Counted from the first letter of the stretch, positions 1 to 8,641 are shown. The stretch: 64,000 bases of DNA from Marinobacter iranensis (GCF_029207565.1 NZ_JANCMW010000008.1:122441-186440); one strand, 5' to 3'. The notes: generated by a model from the letters alone, not told the origin. Program-made: numbers and translations.

Positions 1-223
1 GATTAAAGGATAACTCAATATCTCCAAAGTCCGAGGTACCTATTCGCTCGCCAAAGGGAGACTTGATGTATTCGGTCGAGTAAAACTCGCAAGAAACGCC
101 ATCCGCAAAATCAAGATCAGACTCTTCCCGAGAAATTATAACGGGGTATTTTTCAACGAGTTTCTCGGATAGCAGAGGGGCATTTTCATGATTTGTTATA
201 AAAAACAAACCTCGATTTGACAT
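1..223 (-). CDS. Unknown protein, N-terminal part only (runs off the left edge)
   Basis: An open frame of 74 codons begins with ATG at 223 and is still open at base 1. An AGGA stands 7 bases before the ATG, a plausible ribosome site. The visible N-terminus starts MSNRGLFFITNHENAP and is mixed hydrophobic and acidic, with no signal peptide or membrane segment. It lies 85 bases downstream of pseI on the same strand, so it is probably the next gene of the pseudaminic acid operon. In other genomes such positions hold a Pse transferase, a motility accessory factor or another sugar-modifying enzyme, but nothing visible here decides between these. I do not recognise the family. The DNA looks more AT-rich than the rest of the window. 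Confidence 0.6.
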   Translation of the reverse strand, partial: MSNRGLFFITNHENAPLLSEKLVEKYPVIISREESDLDFADGVSCEFYSTEYIKSPFGERIGTSDFGDIELSFN

Positions 224-308
224 AACGCTTCCTAACTTTGAACGCGCGGATCTGAGGGATATTCCTGTGAATTCCGACCTCCCGGCAAAGAGTCTAAGAG
301 ACCTGGAC

Positions 309-1364
309 TCAATCAACCAGTTTTTCAAACACCACCGGCGTGTTCTTCTGGATATCCACAGCCGCTTTTCGGCCAATTACCTGCTTCAGGTATTTTGGCG
401 CTATGCCAAACCCTGGCCGGACGCTGCGCACCGCATCAGCGGTGATGGTAGCACCTGTAGGAATATCTTTTACAAAGTACAGAGACCGCCTGAACTGAGC
501 ATTGCCCTGCTCGCTGGATTTCCTTCCATAGTCGACCTTGCCCAGACACGACCAGACCGCGCGTGCATCCCTGCATAATTCCGCAAGGTCCTTTGGCTCA
601 AGCGAAAAGCTGTCATCAGGCCCGCCTCCTTTACGATCGAGTGTGAAGTGCTTCTCGATCAGGGAAGCCCCAAGGGCGACGCTCGCAATGGCGGTGGTGT
701 TATCTATGGTGTGATCTGAAAGCCCCGTTACAAGACCGAACCGATCAATCATGTCCGGGATCGTGAGCAGGTTGTAATCTTCTGCTGGTGCCGGGTATCC
801 GCTTACGCAGTGCAATACGGCAATGCTCTCACATCCAGCGGCTCTGGCAGTTGACACCGCTTCTTCAATTTCTTCAGCACTGGCCATACCGGTGGAAATA
901 ATCATCGGTTTTCCGGTTCTGGCAACATACTCAATGAGCGGCAGATCTACCGCCTCAAACGATGCAATCTTATAGGCAGGCGCGCCCAGGTCTTCCAGAA
1001 GGTCCACCGCGGTGGTATCAAAAGGAGAACTGAAGATCGTAATACCAAGCTCCACGGCACGGTCAAAAAGCGGCTTATGCCACCCCCACGGCATGTGCGC
1101 TTCCTGGTACAGCTCAAACAGCGTTCTCCCGTCCCAAAGTCCACCTTCGATCTGAAAGTCTTTGGCATCTGAATCCAGGGTAATGGTATCTGGCCGATAG
1201 GTCTGCAGTTTAACTGCGTCTGCACCGGCCTTCTTCGCTTCCTCCAGGATTTTCAGAGCAGTCTCAAGTTTGCCATTATGATTCGCAGACAGTTCGGCAA
1301 TAATATACGGCGGTTCATCACGAGCAATTCGTCGGCCGGCAATCCTGATCTCTGGTAACGTCAT
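309..1364 (-). CDS. pseI: Pseudaminic acid synthase PseI
   Basis: A 351-residue NeuB-family enzyme that condenses 2,4-diacetamido-2,4,6-trideoxy-L-altrose with phosphoenolpyruvate to give pseudaminic acid in the cytoplasm. The N-terminal TIM-barrel part shows the family motifs IIAELSANHNG (near residue 21), DAVKLQTY and IEKHFTLDR. The last 65 or so residues form the SAF (antifreeze-like) domain typical of NeuB, PseI and LegI. Length is normal for the family. Its ATG overlaps the stop of pseH by four bases (ATGA), so translation is probably coupled. Sequence alone would also allow legionaminic or N-acetylneuraminic acid synthase. The complete set pseB, C, F, G, H beside it makes PseI by far the best call. 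Confidence 0.93.
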   Translation of the reverse strand: MTLPEIRIAGRRIARDEPPYIIAELSANHNGKLETALKILEEAKKAGADAVKLQTYRPDTITLDSDAKDFQIEGGLWDGRTLFELYQEAHMPWGWHKPLFDRAVELGITIFSSPFDTTAVDLLEDLGAPAYKIASFEAVDLPLIEYVARTGKPMIISTGMASAEEIEEAVSTARAAGCESIAVLHCVSGYPAPAEDYNLLTIPDMIDRFGLVTGLSDHTIDNTTAIASVALGASLIEKHFTLDRKGGGPDDSFSLEPKDLAELCRDARAVWSCLGKVDYGRKSSEQGNAQFRRSLYFVKDIPTGATITADAVRSVRPGFGIAPKYLKQVIGRKAAVDIQKNTPVVFEKLVD

Positions 1365-1894
1365 AGTCTTTCATCCATTTTCTGGAATGACGGGTCGGTT
1401 TCAAGCAGCCCAAAGCATAAAACGTCGTGATAGCGCCGCCCGTCGAAATGCTGATCACGTAGACGGCCTTCCTCTTTAAAGCCCAACGCTCGATGGAATG
1501 CGATGGAACGCTCATTGAATGCAAGGGCCTGACCACACAGCTTGTGCAGGCAGAGGGCACGAAAGCCATACCGGATGACAGACTCTCCGAGCTTTCGACC
1601 AGAGCCTCGTGGTGTCTCCGGCGCGAGATAGAACCCCCAGTCCGCGACGGTTTCATGGCGGTTCTTTGTCAGGCTGGCAAAGCCAACGGGGGCATTGTTG
1701 ATTTCATAAATAAGCAGCCTCACGTCATTGTTCGATTGCACCCGCTGAAACCATGATAGGTGTTCTTCCCATTGAATTTCATGGCTGGTAAACATGAACC
1801 GCCTGACATCAGGATGGTTCCGCCACTGCCATACCAAATCCAGATCTGATTCCGTCATGGTTCTGAGAAGAGCTTCAGCCACAATTATCCTCAT
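1361..1894 (-). CDS. pseH: UDP-sugar N-acetyltransferase PseH (GNAT fold)
   Basis: A 177-residue GNAT-type acetyltransferase. In the pseudaminic pathway PseH acetylates the 4-amino group of the UDP-linked altrosamine made by PseC, using acetyl-CoA. The sequence opens with a GNAT start (LRTMTESDLDLVWQWRNHPDV) and keeps an acetyl-CoA loop region around ETPRGSGRKLGESV and the later NERSIAFHRALGF segment, typical of RimJ/PseH-like enzymes. It begins with ATG inside the end of pseG (20-base overlap) and its stop overlaps the pseI start. Function within the GNAT family comes mainly from this context; the motifs alone would fit many N-acetyltransferases. Confidence 0.87.
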   Translation of the reverse strand: MRIIVAEALLRTMTESDLDLVWQWRNHPDVRRFMFTSHEIQWEEHLSWFQRVQSNNDVRLLIYEINNAPVGFASLTKNRHETVADWGFYLAPETPRGSGRKLGESVIRYGFRALCLHKLCGQALAFNERSIAFHRALGFKEEGRLRDQHFDGRRYHDVLCFGLLETDPSFQKMDERL

Positions 1895-2963
1895 TCAGCT
1901 GATCCGCCACCCTGACGCTGCCTCTCCCATCACATAGTCGGGATGAATGCCTGGTAAGAGAGGCACGCTGAGTCGAGAGCCGGGAAAGACTCTCGCAAAG
2001 TTGAGTCGGGACCTGTTTCAGGTCAAAGATACCGAGAGCTGCTCCATTATGACAAAGCGCTTCGGCAATGATTCTCTGATTCTCGGCAATTACCAGAAGC
2101 AACGTTGGCAAGCCAAGGCAACAGCGTTCCCACGACGTAGCGCCGGCTGCGCCTATGGCCAGGTCCGCGCTGGCCATAACCTCCGCCATGTTGGATACGC
2201 CCGTTAATAGCTCCACGTTCAGGTTTATCTGCCCCAATTGGGCCTCAACCTCATCAAGACGAGGCGCATTGGCTCCCATCACCACGGTAATTTTCAAATC
2301 TGCTGCGCCTGGGCACTGCGCTAGAGCCCCGAGCACGCTGCCCGTTACATTATTCTGATCCACACCTCCAAAGTTGATCAGTAGACGGTTGCCTCTCATG
2401 CTGAGTTTTCGACGAAGACTGTTCTCACGCCATCGGTTGAACTCGAGCCTCAGCAGCGCAAAGTGCGGCCCACAAAGTACCACCGAATTTTTGGGCACCA
2501 GCGCAGCATAGTCAGCTTTTGATTTGCCAAGGTTCTGGTCCAGCAACACATCGCACACGTGCTCCCGGTCCGCCAGATCATCAATGACCATGACTCTTTC
2601 ACAATATTGTCTGGCTTTTTGTTCCCAGGAGCTGTCGATACCGTAGTGGTCGACCACCAACCACTGGGGCCTTCGCTTTCCCAGGGCCCCAATAAAATCC
2701 TTTACATCACGGTCTGTCCCACCTCTGAGCCAGTGGGCATGACCAGGTCCGGAGCCCGACTCACATTCTTCATTGATCCTGGGCAGCAACAACAGCTCAT
2801 GCCCACTATCCTCAATGATCTGCGAATGATCGCCTGGTTGACAACGCACAGCGAAAACACATCCATGCCCTCGTCGAACAAGTTCATCGGCTAGCGTGAG
2901 ACAACGCATCAAGTGCCCGGAGCCCATTTCAAAGGATGCGTCAGTACGGAAAGCGACCAGCAT
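1875..2963 (-). CDS. pseG: UDP-2,4-diacetamido-altrose hydrolase PseG
   Basis: A 362-residue GT-B-fold hydrolase that releases UDP from the diacetamido altrose nucleotide, giving the free sugar used by PseI. The N-terminal GSGHLMRC motif carries His17, the position proposed as catalytic in characterised PseG. The C-terminal nucleotide-binding signature GAAGATSWERCCLGLP spans residues 271-286. A central INFGGVDQNN segment joins the two lobes. The ATG start at 2963 follows pseF by two bases. Length fits PseG (about 275-360 residues) and there is no fused PseH domain; pseH is a separate, overlapping gene. Confidence 0.92.
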   Translation of the reverse strand: MLVAFRTDASFEMGSGHLMRCLTLADELVRRGHGCVFAVRCQPGDHSQIIEDSGHELLLLPRINEECESGSGPGHAHWLRGGTDRDVKDFIGALGKRRPQWLVVDHYGIDSSWEQKARQYCERVMVIDDLADREHVCDVLLDQNLGKSKADYAALVPKNSVVLCGPHFALLRLEFNRWRENSLRRKLSMRGNRLLINFGGVDQNNVTGSVLGALAQCPGAADLKITVVMGANAPRLDEVEAQLGQINLNVELLTGVSNMAEVMASADLAIGAAGATSWERCCLGLPTLLLVIAENQRIIAEALCHNGAALGIFDLKQVPTQLCESLSRLSTQRASLTRHSSRLCDGRGSVRVADQLNEDNCG

Positions 2964-2965
2964 AG

Positions 2966-3670
2966 CTATTTGTTGCCAGACTCGGCAAGCAGGGCCCTGA
3001 ACATATATTCTGCCCTTATCCAGTCCTCCCCTGAGTCGATGTCCTGAACCCGGTGGCGAGGCAAAACGATAGGTATAGAGCGCGGAGAGAACAAAGGTGA
3101 CTGCCTGGCCCAGGCCTCCGCCCTCCCCCAGTAGAACTGACCAGCATCATGCCAGGCTTCTTCAAGGTCCTGGGAACGAGTATGGAAGTGCTCGGGCCAG
3201 AACATATCTACCCGGCCACTCGAAGTCATTCGCAGCGAACGCTGTATCGGGAAAGGGTAAGTAGTGACAGAGAAGGCATAGTCAGCCTCTGACCCGACCA
3301 GATTATCATGCCCTCGAGCAATATCATCAGGCCTTACAAATGGCGCCGTCGCATAGATACAGCAAACCAGCGATTCCTTTTCCTGCGCGGCGCCTATCAG
3401 CGACTCCACGGCATGAGCCATTACCGGCAGAGTGCCTGTCAGGTCGTCAGCCAGGCTGGATGGTCGAAAAAAGGGAATCTCAGCACCATGCTGTTTTGAA
3501 ACTTCAGCGATTTCCCCGCTATCGGTTGATACAATCACTCGGTCGAAGCAGTCACTTTCCAGAGCCGCCTCAATGGACCAGGCGATCATTGGCTTTCCAC
3601 AGAATTCCTTTATGTTTTTCCCAGGAATCCTTTTGCTGCCACCACGGGCGGGTATCACTGCGAGCCTCAC
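2966..3670 (-). CDS. pseF: Pseudaminic acid cytidylyltransferase PseF
   Basis: A 234-residue CMP-sugar synthetase that activates pseudaminic acid with CTP for transfer to protein or polysaccharide. The N-terminal nucleotide-binding motif IPARGGSKRIPGKN lies at residues 6-19, and the later RVQDIDSGEDW is typical of the NeuA/PseF group. It starts with GTG at 3670, overlapping the pseC stop as GTGA, so it is translationally coupled. The enzyme would be soluble and cytoplasmic. CMP-Neu5Ac or CMP-legionaminate synthetase cannot be excluded from sequence alone, but the operon supports PseF. Confidence 0.92.
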   Translation of the reverse strand: MRLAVIPARGGSKRIPGKNIKEFCGKPMIAWSIEAALESDCFDRVIVSTDSGEIAEVSKQHGAEIPFFRPSSLADDLTGTLPVMAHAVESLIGAAQEKESLVCCIYATAPFVRPDDIARGHDNLVGSEADYAFSVTTYPFPIQRSLRMTSSGRVDMFWPEHFHTRSQDLEEAWHDAGQFYWGRAEAWARQSPLFSPRSIPIVLPRHRVQDIDSGEDWIRAEYMFRALLAESGNK

Positions 3671-4827
3671 GACTGAAGTGCCTCCGCCAGACGGGCAATC
3701 ACTTCGTCCTGTTGTTCAATGGACATGGTTGGGAAGAGTGGCAGACTGATCGCCTCTCGGTAGTATTGTTCGGCATTGGGGAACTGGCCAGGCCGGAAAC
3801 CAAGCCCTTCGTAATAGGGGTGGATATGGACCGGGATGTAGTGGAGGTTTACCCCAATTCCCTGATTCCTGAGGCATTCGAAAATCTCGCGGTGTGATCG
3901 GGCCGTTGAGTTTTCCTTTACCCTGATCACATAGAGATGCCGCGCAGAATAGCTGTCCGGGTGCTGGAAAGGGGTGACTACTGGCAGCGCCGATAAAAGC
4001 TCATCATAGCGTTCTGCCAGTTCATTGCGCCGTGCCACATAAGCATCCAACCGTTCCATCTGACTCAGTCCCAGAGCGGCCTGAATATCCGTCATCCGGT
4101 AATTGTATCCGAGGTCGATCTGCTGATAGTACCATGGGCCATCAGGTGGATGGGTCATCAACGCCGGATTGCGAGTGATCCCGTGACTACGCAGCAGCTC
4201 AAGGCGCTCGGCGATTGCCGGATCATTGGTCACAGCCAGGCCACCTTCTGCGGTAGTCACTATTTTCACCGGGTGGAAGCTGAACACGGTCACGTCGCTG
4301 TAGCGGCAACAACCAACAAAGTCCCCCTGATACTTCCCACCAATCGCATGCGACGCATCTTCGATAATTGAAAAGCCAAACCGGAGCGACAGTTCATGAA
4401 TCTCGGCCATCTGAGCCGATTGGCCGGTCAGATGAACGACAACAACAACCTTCGGCAGTGCATTACACTTTTCCGCCTCCAAAAGCTTCTGCTCCAGGAG
4501 TTTAGGACAGAGGTTAAAGGTTTGCGGGTCAATATCGACAAAGTCCACTTCCGCACCGCAGTAAAGGCCGCAGTTTGCAGACGCAACAAACGTGATAGGC
4601 GAAGTCCATAGGCGGTCTGCCCGACCAAGCCCCAACGCAAGACAAGCTATATGGAGCGCCGAGGTTGCACTGTTAACAGCAAAACCGTATTTCGCGCCGA
4701 CATGGTTGCATACACGCTCTTCGAAACAGGGAAGGACCGGCCCTTGTGTCAGGAAATCAGACTTCAGCACATTAACGACTGCCGCAATGTCGAAATCCGT
4801 GATTTCTTGCCTGCCGTATGGAATCAT
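3667..4827 (-). CDS. pseC: UDP-4-amino-4,6-dideoxy-altrosamine transaminase PseC
   Basis: A PLP-dependent aminotransferase of the DegT/DnrJ/EryC1 family, 386 residues from the ATG at 4827. It adds the 4-amino group to the UDP-4-keto sugar made by PseB, using glutamate. Visible motifs are EDASHAIGG (cofactor-contacting aspartate) and SFHPVKIVTTAEGG, whose lysine (residue 188) should be the Schiff-base lysine. The N-terminus MIPYGRQEI is typical of PseC. An in-frame TTG at 4833 would overlap the pseB stop by four bases. I chose the ATG because GGAAAG sits about nine bases upstream and homologues begin at that point. Confidence 0.92.
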   Translation of the reverse strand: MIPYGRQEITDFDIAAVVNVLKSDFLTQGPVLPCFEERVCNHVGAKYGFAVNSATSALHIACLALGLGRADRLWTSPITFVASANCGLYCGAEVDFVDIDPQTFNLCPKLLEQKLLEAEKCNALPKVVVVVHLTGQSAQMAEIHELSLRFGFSIIEDASHAIGGKYQGDFVGCCRYSDVTVFSFHPVKIVTTAEGGLAVTNDPAIAERLELLRSHGITRNPALMTHPPDGPWYYQQIDLGYNYRMTDIQAALGLSQMERLDAYVARRNELAERYDELLSALPVVTPFQHPDSYSARHLYVIRVKENSTARSHREIFECLRNQGIGVNLHYIPVHIHPYYEGLGFRPGQFPNAEQYYREAISLPLFPTMSIEQQDEVIARLAEALQS

Positions 4828-4829
4828 CT

Positions 4830-5831
4830 TCAAATCTTTCCAATTTCGCCGAAATGCTCATCTATCCAGGATTTCAGAGCCTCATCACTCATCCATTCGG
4901 CGTTGTTATCACTCGAATAGATGAACCCCTCGTCGACTCTCTTCCCGTTTTTGATCCGATTTACATCCTGATCCCAGTTGTTAATGGCGGGCAGAATTTT
5001 GAAGTGTTCCTGGTACTCATAGGTATAGTACGCATCCTCAATACCGATCATCTGCTCATGGAGTTTTTCGCCGGGGCGTATACCAACGACTTCTTGTTCT
5101 GCATCTGGAGCAACAACGCGGGCGAGATCAGTCACTCTCATGGACGGTATCTTCTTGACGTAGATTTCACCGCCTTCCATGTCCTCAAACGCATGCCAGA
5201 CCAGCTCTACGCCTTGCTCAAGCGAGATCATGAAGCGCGTCATTCGGGGGTCGGTGATTGGCAATACGCCTTTGTCCCTGATCGACATAAAAAAGGGAAT
5301 GACCGAGCCCCGGGACCCCATCACATTGCCGTACCTGACAACCGAGAATCGTGTTGCGTGGGCACCAGAGTATGAATTACCAGCAACAAAGAGCTTATCG
5401 GATGCCAGTTTCGTTGCACCATAGAGGTTAATAGGGCTGCTGGCCTTATCGGTCGAGAGAGCCACAACATTTTTGACCCGTTTGTCGATAGCTGCATCAA
5501 TAAGGTTCATTGCACCGGTGATATTGGTTTTAACACACTCAAAAGGGTTGTACTCAGCCGTGGGGACGATCTTGGTTGCAGCGGCGTGGACCACATAATC
5601 CACTCCATCAAGGGCCCGGTAAAGTCGCTCCCGGTCACGCACATCACCGATAAAGAAGCGGAGCCGGTCGTCGCCCTGAAACAACTTCGCCATCTCCCAC
5701 TGTTTCATCTCATCCCGTGAAAAGATAATAATCTTTTTAGGGTTAAATTTTTCCAGCGTCATTGGCACAAATTTATGGCCGAAAGATCCGGTGCCACCTG
5801 TTACCAATATGGTTTTCCCGTCAAACATCAC
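4830..5831 (-). CDS. pseB: UDP-GlcNAc 4,6-dehydratase (5-inverting) PseB
   Basis: A 333-residue extended short-chain dehydrogenase and the first gene of the six-gene pseudaminic operon. It dehydrates UDP-GlcNAc and inverts C5 to give the UDP-4-keto-L-altrose derivative. The Rossmann motif TGGTGSFG is at residues 11-18, and the NLYGATKLASDK segment carries the YxxxK catalytic pair with its neighbouring residues. The first codon is GTG at 5831, seven bases after GAGG; ATG at 5828 is an equally possible start. About 158 bases separate it from the next upstream gene. They must hold the operon promoter unless transcription reads through, but no clear -35/-10 pair is visible. Confidence 0.93.
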   Translation of the reverse strand: MMFDGKTILVTGGTGSFGHKFVPMTLEKFNPKKIIIFSRDEMKQWEMAKLFQGDDRLRFFIGDVRDRERLYRALDGVDYVVHAAATKIVPTAEYNPFECVKTNITGAMNLIDAAIDKRVKNVVALSTDKASSPINLYGATKLASDKLFVAGNSYSGAHATRFSVVRYGNVMGSRGSVIPFFMSIRDKGVLPITDPRMTRFMISLEQGVELVWHAFEDMEGGEIYVKKIPSMRVTDLARVVAPDAEQEVVGIRPGEKLHEQMIGIEDAYYTYEYQEHFKILPAINNWDQDVNRIKNGKRVDEGFIYSSDNNAEWMSDEALKSWIDEHFGEIGKI

Positions 5832-5989
5832 TTAACAGCCTCAATGACATTTACCGCCCCTTTTCTGGAGCAAGTTGTTACAAGCAGCCTACTAGAGCTA
5901 TTCACATAAGTATATTGTCGCTACCGCGCTGCGCCGTACAAGCCGCAAAAGGAACACAGTCGAAAACCAGTCCCTTGCTTCCTCGCCGG

Positions 5990-6676
5990 TTAATCAAACT
6001 CTCTTTTTGATGCAATATTACGACTGGCTCGCTTCGATTCCAGCATATTCTTCCAGCCCTTCACGCTGGCCCAGAAGGCGCCGTCGTCCCACTCCGAACC
6101 TTTTCCGACAAAGGCCACTTCAAGGTAAGCGGCCAAAAGCGTTTGAACCATTTCCTCGTCCGGCAAACGGGCTGCCACATTGGCAAGGTTGGATACAGCA
6201 ACCCCGAGGGGAAGCATACCTGGATGAACGCGAATATCGTCTTCATCAACCATGGAGAGCCTGTCGTTGGGTCCCATCAGGAAATTAGTCAGGTTGCCGT
6301 CCGGTTGTTCAATGCCGCGTTTGTGCACATCCGCCATCGTCTGACCCAACAGGCGAATGACGTCGATCTGCCTTGAGCGGGATGGTTCCTCCACAAGGAC
6401 GGCCCGAAGCGGCCGATAACCTTCCAGGAACGCCGTCCCATAGCCAAAGCACTGCTTCGGTGCCAACCATCCCGCAAACACAATGGGTGGCACAGGCCCA
6501 CCCGCACGCCGGATTTTCTTGCCACGGCGCAACGCCCGTATCCAGTGAACCAACCCGAAAAGCGGCTTACGATAGCATTTGATCGCCGCCGGTTGCCCAT
6601 CCACCAGCCCCCGATAGGTAATCCGGGTTCTGCGGGTATTGGAATGGAGCTCTTCCTGGAGTTCTACAGTGGTCAT
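5990..6676 (-). CDS. WaaP/InaA-like lipopolysaccharide kinase family protein, substrate unknown
   Basis: A 228-residue protein with the outline of the small LPS-kinase fold (WaaP, KdkA, InaA group). An AAIKCYRK segment near residue 31 resembles the ATP-binding lysine strand. PDGNLTNFLM around residue 125 resembles the catalytic loop, with Asp and the downstream Asn kept, and MVDEDDIR stands where DFG/DFD is expected. The usual His of the HxD loop is replaced (QPD). It follows the KdkA-like gene by 34 bases on the same strand, so it probably acts on an LPS core sugar or another envelope glycan. The start lacks a good Shine-Dalgarno. The substrate, and even catalytic activity, are uncertain. 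Confidence 0.6.
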   Translation of the reverse strand: MTTVELQEELHSNTRRTRITYRGLVDGQPAAIKCYRKPLFGLVHWIRALRRGKKIRRAGGPVPPIVFAGWLAPKQCFGYGTAFLEGYRPLRAVLVEEPSRSRQIDVIRLLGQTMADVHKRGIEQPDGNLTNFLMGPNDRLSMVDEDDIRVHPGMLPLGVAVSNLANVAARLPDEEMVQTLLAAYLEVAFVGKGSEWDDGAFWASVKGWKNMLESKRASRNIASKREFD

Positions 6677-6710
6677 TGAAAGACATCAGGCCTGTTTTGG
6701 AGTTTGGGCA

Positions 6711-7469
6711 TCATGGCTGGCGGTGGTAGGCCTGAAAAAGGTGTTGCCAGAGATTCTCCCGTTGTGATGAGGATAAGGCTGGACACCGCTTCCTGACAGA
6801 ACGGTGAAGTCGTTCAAGATTACGCTGCTTCCATGCTGAATCTGCTTCATTGTCGCTCTCGGCTACCAGTTTGCAACGATCAAAGTCGATCAGGTAGATC
6901 TGCCCTTCCGCCACGAGGATGTTGTCGCAGTTCAGGTCAACATGGTCGAGTCCGTTGTCGTGAAAACGGCGAATAACCTGCCCTAACTGTTCCCAAAGCA
7001 ATTCATCGCCCAGGCGGGGGCTATCGGAAAACGTAACGGCACCCGGTATTCGTTTTACCAGTATAGCGGCCTGATACCAGAACAGTCGGTATTTCCAGGC
7101 AATGGCAGCGACCGCTTCGGGCACCGGAAGGCCCAGGGACCGAAGCCGGCCCAGCAATCGGAACTCCGCCAGTGACCGGGCCTGATCAAAACCGGTGAAC
7201 AGGTATGTCTTTTCCGCCAATCGGGCCATCAGGCCACCTCGCCTGTAATGACGAAGCACCATGCCGCAAGATTCCGTATCGATAAACCAGGCACCGCCGC
7301 GCCCACCCGAGGTGACGGGCTTTGCCTGGCCCTCCCAGAAGTCAGGGAAAAACCAGGACGCGGTAACCCCGTCATACTCCGGCGCTACCAGCAGTAATGA
7401 GTTTCCGGAACCTGAGTGACTGCCCGCTGCCAATGTCAAAAGATCGGTACCCTCGGCCCGGCAAACCAT
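6711..7469 (-). CDS. kdkA: 3-deoxy-D-manno-octulosonic acid (Kdo) kinase, KdkA-like
   Basis: The product resembles KdkA, which phosphorylates the Kdo residue of lipid A precursors at the inner membrane using ATP. Recognisable blocks in order are WFFPDFWEGQ, GGRGGAWF, LRHYRRGGLMARL, SLAEFRLLGRLRSLGLPVP, the catalytic loop DHVDLNCDNILV and the metal motif LIDFDRC. The frame opens upstream with an ATG at 7550 (279 residues). I chose the ATG at 7469 (252 residues) because it matches the usual family N-terminus and length (about 240) and leaves space for a promoter before the divergent gene starting at 7565. Neither start has a strong ribosome site, so 7550 stays possible. Confidence 0.83.
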   Translation of the reverse strand: MVCRAEGTDLLTLAAGSHSGSGNSLLLVAPEYDGVTASWFFPDFWEGQAKPVTSGGRGGAWFIDTESCGMVLRHYRRGGLMARLAEKTYLFTGFDQARSLAEFRLLGRLRSLGLPVPEAVAAIAWKYRLFWYQAAILVKRIPGAVTFSDSPRLGDELLWEQLGQVIRRFHDNGLDHVDLNCDNILVAEGQIYLIDFDRCKLVAESDNEADSAWKQRNLERLHRSVRKRCPALSSSQRENLWQHLFQAYHRQP

Positions 7470-7564
7470 GGGTTCCCGGGTAAAGACGTTAAAAGCCCAG
7501 TAGGCTAGAATGGCGCTCAGTTTACCAACGAGCCCCGCCCGGCTCCACATCCAGCAGTTAAAGA

Positions 7565-8641
7565 TTGGAAACGGACCGTAACTTGATCAACTCCATCTGC
7601 ATATTACGCCTGTCTGCCATTGGCGACATTACCCATGTTATCCCCGTGGTACTGAGCCTTCAGGAGCAGTTGCCCGACGTGAAGATCACCTGGGTGATCG
7701 GCAAGATTGAATCCAAACTGATTGGCGACCTGCCCGGTGTGGAATTCGTCATCTTCGACAAAAAGGCAGGCCGCAAGGGCTATATGGCCTTGCGCAACAC
7801 CCTGAAAAACCGAAATTTTGATGTACTTTTGCACATGCAGGTGGCATTCCGGGCCAACCTGGCGGCAGCAATGATTCCGGCCAAGGTGAAGGTTGGTTAT
7901 GACAAGGCCCGCAGCAAGGATTTGCACAGCCTGTTTATCAACCGGCGAATTGCGCCTGCACCGCAACAGCATGTGCGGGACTGTCTGGCGAGCTTTCTGG
8001 AGCCACTTGGTCTGAAACCGGCCGCACCAAAATGGGTCATACCCCTTGCTCCAGAGGATCATGAGTTTGCCCGCAACCAACTGGCGACGGATCGAAAGAA
8101 CCTGGTTATCAGCCCCTGTGCCAGCCACACCCTCCGCAACTGGCCGGCGGAGCGTTATGCCCGGTTGGCGGATCATGCGATTCGTGTTCATGGCATGAAG
8201 GTGATTCTGGTGGGGAGTCCGGCGCCTTTTGAGGCGGAATTCTGCGCTGCGATTGAAAGCACTATGGAAGAGCAGGCCCACAACATTTGTGGCAAGGATA
8301 CGCTGAAACAGCTCGCGGCCCTTTTGGAGCGTGCGGACCTTGCAGTGGCTCCGGATACCGGGCCGACGCATATTGCCAGCGCGTTGGGTACTGATGTACT
8401 TGGTATTTATGCGGCCAGTAATCCTTACCGTTCCGGGCCTTACAATTCGCTTGAGTGGTGTGTCAATCGTTATCCGGAGGCACTGGAGCGGTTTACGGGG
8501 AAAACTGTGGAGGAGGCTCGCTGGGGGGCAAAGGCAGAGTTTGAGGGGGCAATGGAGTTGGTTTCGGTGGAGGATGTTACGGGGATGTTGGATCGGTGGG
8601 TTGAGGTTCAAGGTAAGAAGGGGCCGGCGGCGAAGCTTTGA
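7565..8641 (+). CDS. Glycosyltransferase family 9 (heptosyltransferase-like)
   Basis: A 358-residue GT9 enzyme related to ADP-heptose:LPS heptosyltransferase I. Such enzymes add heptose to the Kdo or heptose of the LPS inner core on the cytoplasmic face. Visible features are the N-terminal ILRLSAIGDITHVIP, the acceptor/donor motif SPCASHTLRNWPAERY in the middle, and the C-terminal nucleotide-sugar motif APDTGPTHIASALG. No ATG lies before the conserved N-terminus and a stop (TAA, 7559-7561) is just upstream, so the start must be TTG at 7565 or TTG at 7583. It is divergent from kdkA, which fits a shared LPS role. The exact donor and acceptor cannot be told from sequence. Confidence 0.85.
   Translation: METDRNLINSICILRLSAIGDITHVIPVVLSLQEQLPDVKITWVIGKIESKLIGDLPGVEFVIFDKKAGRKGYMALRNTLKNRNFDVLLHMQVAFRANLAAAMIPAKVKVGYDKARSKDLHSLFINRRIAPAPQQHVRDCLASFLEPLGLKPAAPKWVIPLAPEDHEFARNQLATDRKNLVISPCASHTLRNWPAERYARLADHAIRVHGMKVILVGSPAPFEAEFCAAIESTMEEQAHNICGKDTLKQLAALLERADLAVAPDTGPTHIASALGTDVLGIYAASNPYRSGPYNSLEWCVNRYPEALERFTGKTVEEARWGAKAEFEGAMELVSVEDVTGMLDRWVEVQGKKGPAAKL

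Noticed and set aside
1493..1756. Small plus-strand frame inside pseH
   Set aside because: Antisense to a well-supported GNAT gene.
5832..5989. Promoter of the pse operon
   Set aside because: Several weak -35/-10 combinations exist (for instance TTGTAC with CAATAT) but none is clearly better than chance.
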